Source of the DNA: Candidatus Aminicenantota bacterium
GTDB taxonomy: Bacteria; Acidobacteriota; Aminicenantia; Aminicenantales; Saccharicenantaceae
Length of the DNA: 6,740 nucleotides
Reading direction: 5' to 3'
NCBI GenBank assembly: GCA_011048485.1
Contig: DSDX01000125.1
Location: 1 to 6,740, forward strand
Shown here piece after piece: positions 6,683 through 6,740 of the stretch. Both the position numbers and the translations under genes were made by a program. Position 1 is the stretch's first letter; each line of letters opens with the position of its first letter. The notes beneath the pieces are model-generated. The model was given only the letters and a program-made list of their open reading frames with translations, was not told where the DNA came from and made no database searches.

Positions 6683-6688
6683 TCTCCT
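6683..6688 (-). promoter_or_regulatory. Ribosome binding site of the permease gene
   Basis: On the minus strand AGGAGA ends 6 bases before ATG 6676-6674. It supports this ATG as the true start over the in-frame codon at 6715. Confidence 0.65.
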
Positions 6689-6713
6689 AGGAAAGGCTGC
6701 GGCACCGGCGGGC

Positions 6714-6722
6714 ATTCTATCA
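6714..6722 (-). promoter_or_regulatory. Possible extended -10 element for the permease gene
   Basis: The minus strand reads TGATAGAAT: a TG-N extension followed by TAGAAT (6719-6714), 5 of 6 matches to the -10 consensus and one of the few AT-rich spots in the region. Transcription would begin near 6707, about 30 bases before the ATG. A -35 at standard spacing would fall at or beyond the window edge, so the promoter cannot be fully judged. Confidence 0.4.
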
Positions 6723-6740
6723 GCATCGAGGGGCCTGGGC

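Overview
The window is very GC-rich, with G or C at most third codon positions. It is densely packed with bacterial genes and has no non-coding stretch longer than about 80 bases. The left part is the distal end of a division and cell wall (dcw) cluster in the order murC (3' end only), ftsQ, ftsA, ftsZ. FtsA ends in a membrane-targeting helix and FtsZ carries a terminal FtsA-binding-type peptide. This suggests a high-GC, envelope-bearing bacterium of the Acidobacteriota/Aminicenantota or deltaproteobacterial kind. That placement is inferred from gene order and protein style only and is weak.

Layout: positions 1-4705 form one plus-strand block. The murC tail (1-97) is followed after 1 base by ftsQ (99-974), after 3 bases by ftsA (978-2201), and after 10 bases by ftsZ (2212-3438). 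A complete imidazolonepropionase gene, hutI (3425-4705), begins inside the last codons of ftsZ. Positions 4718-6676 are on the minus strand. Reading in that direction, an APC-superfamily amino acid permease (6676 to 5300) is followed by a small PPC/DUF296-domain protein (5221 to 4718). The minus block converges on hutI with only 12 bases between stop codons.

Functionally, MurC makes a peptidoglycan precursor. FtsQ, FtsA and FtsZ build the divisome: the FtsZ ring, its membrane anchor FtsA, and the bitopic recruiter FtsQ. HutI is a histidine-catabolism enzyme with no obvious mechanistic link to division, yet it appears to be translationally coupled to ftsZ. The permease probably moves amino acids across the inner membrane. 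The DUF296 protein has no known function that can be assigned from sequence. Its start codon, ribosome site and a sigma70-like promoter are all readable.

Most of the window is ordinary conserved housekeeping sequence, and I see no evidence of a new multi-gene system. The points most worth a second look are the ftsZ/hutI overlap, the absence of murB and ddl between murC and ftsQ, the extra basic tail after the FtsZ terminal peptide, and the histidine-rich DUF296 protein.
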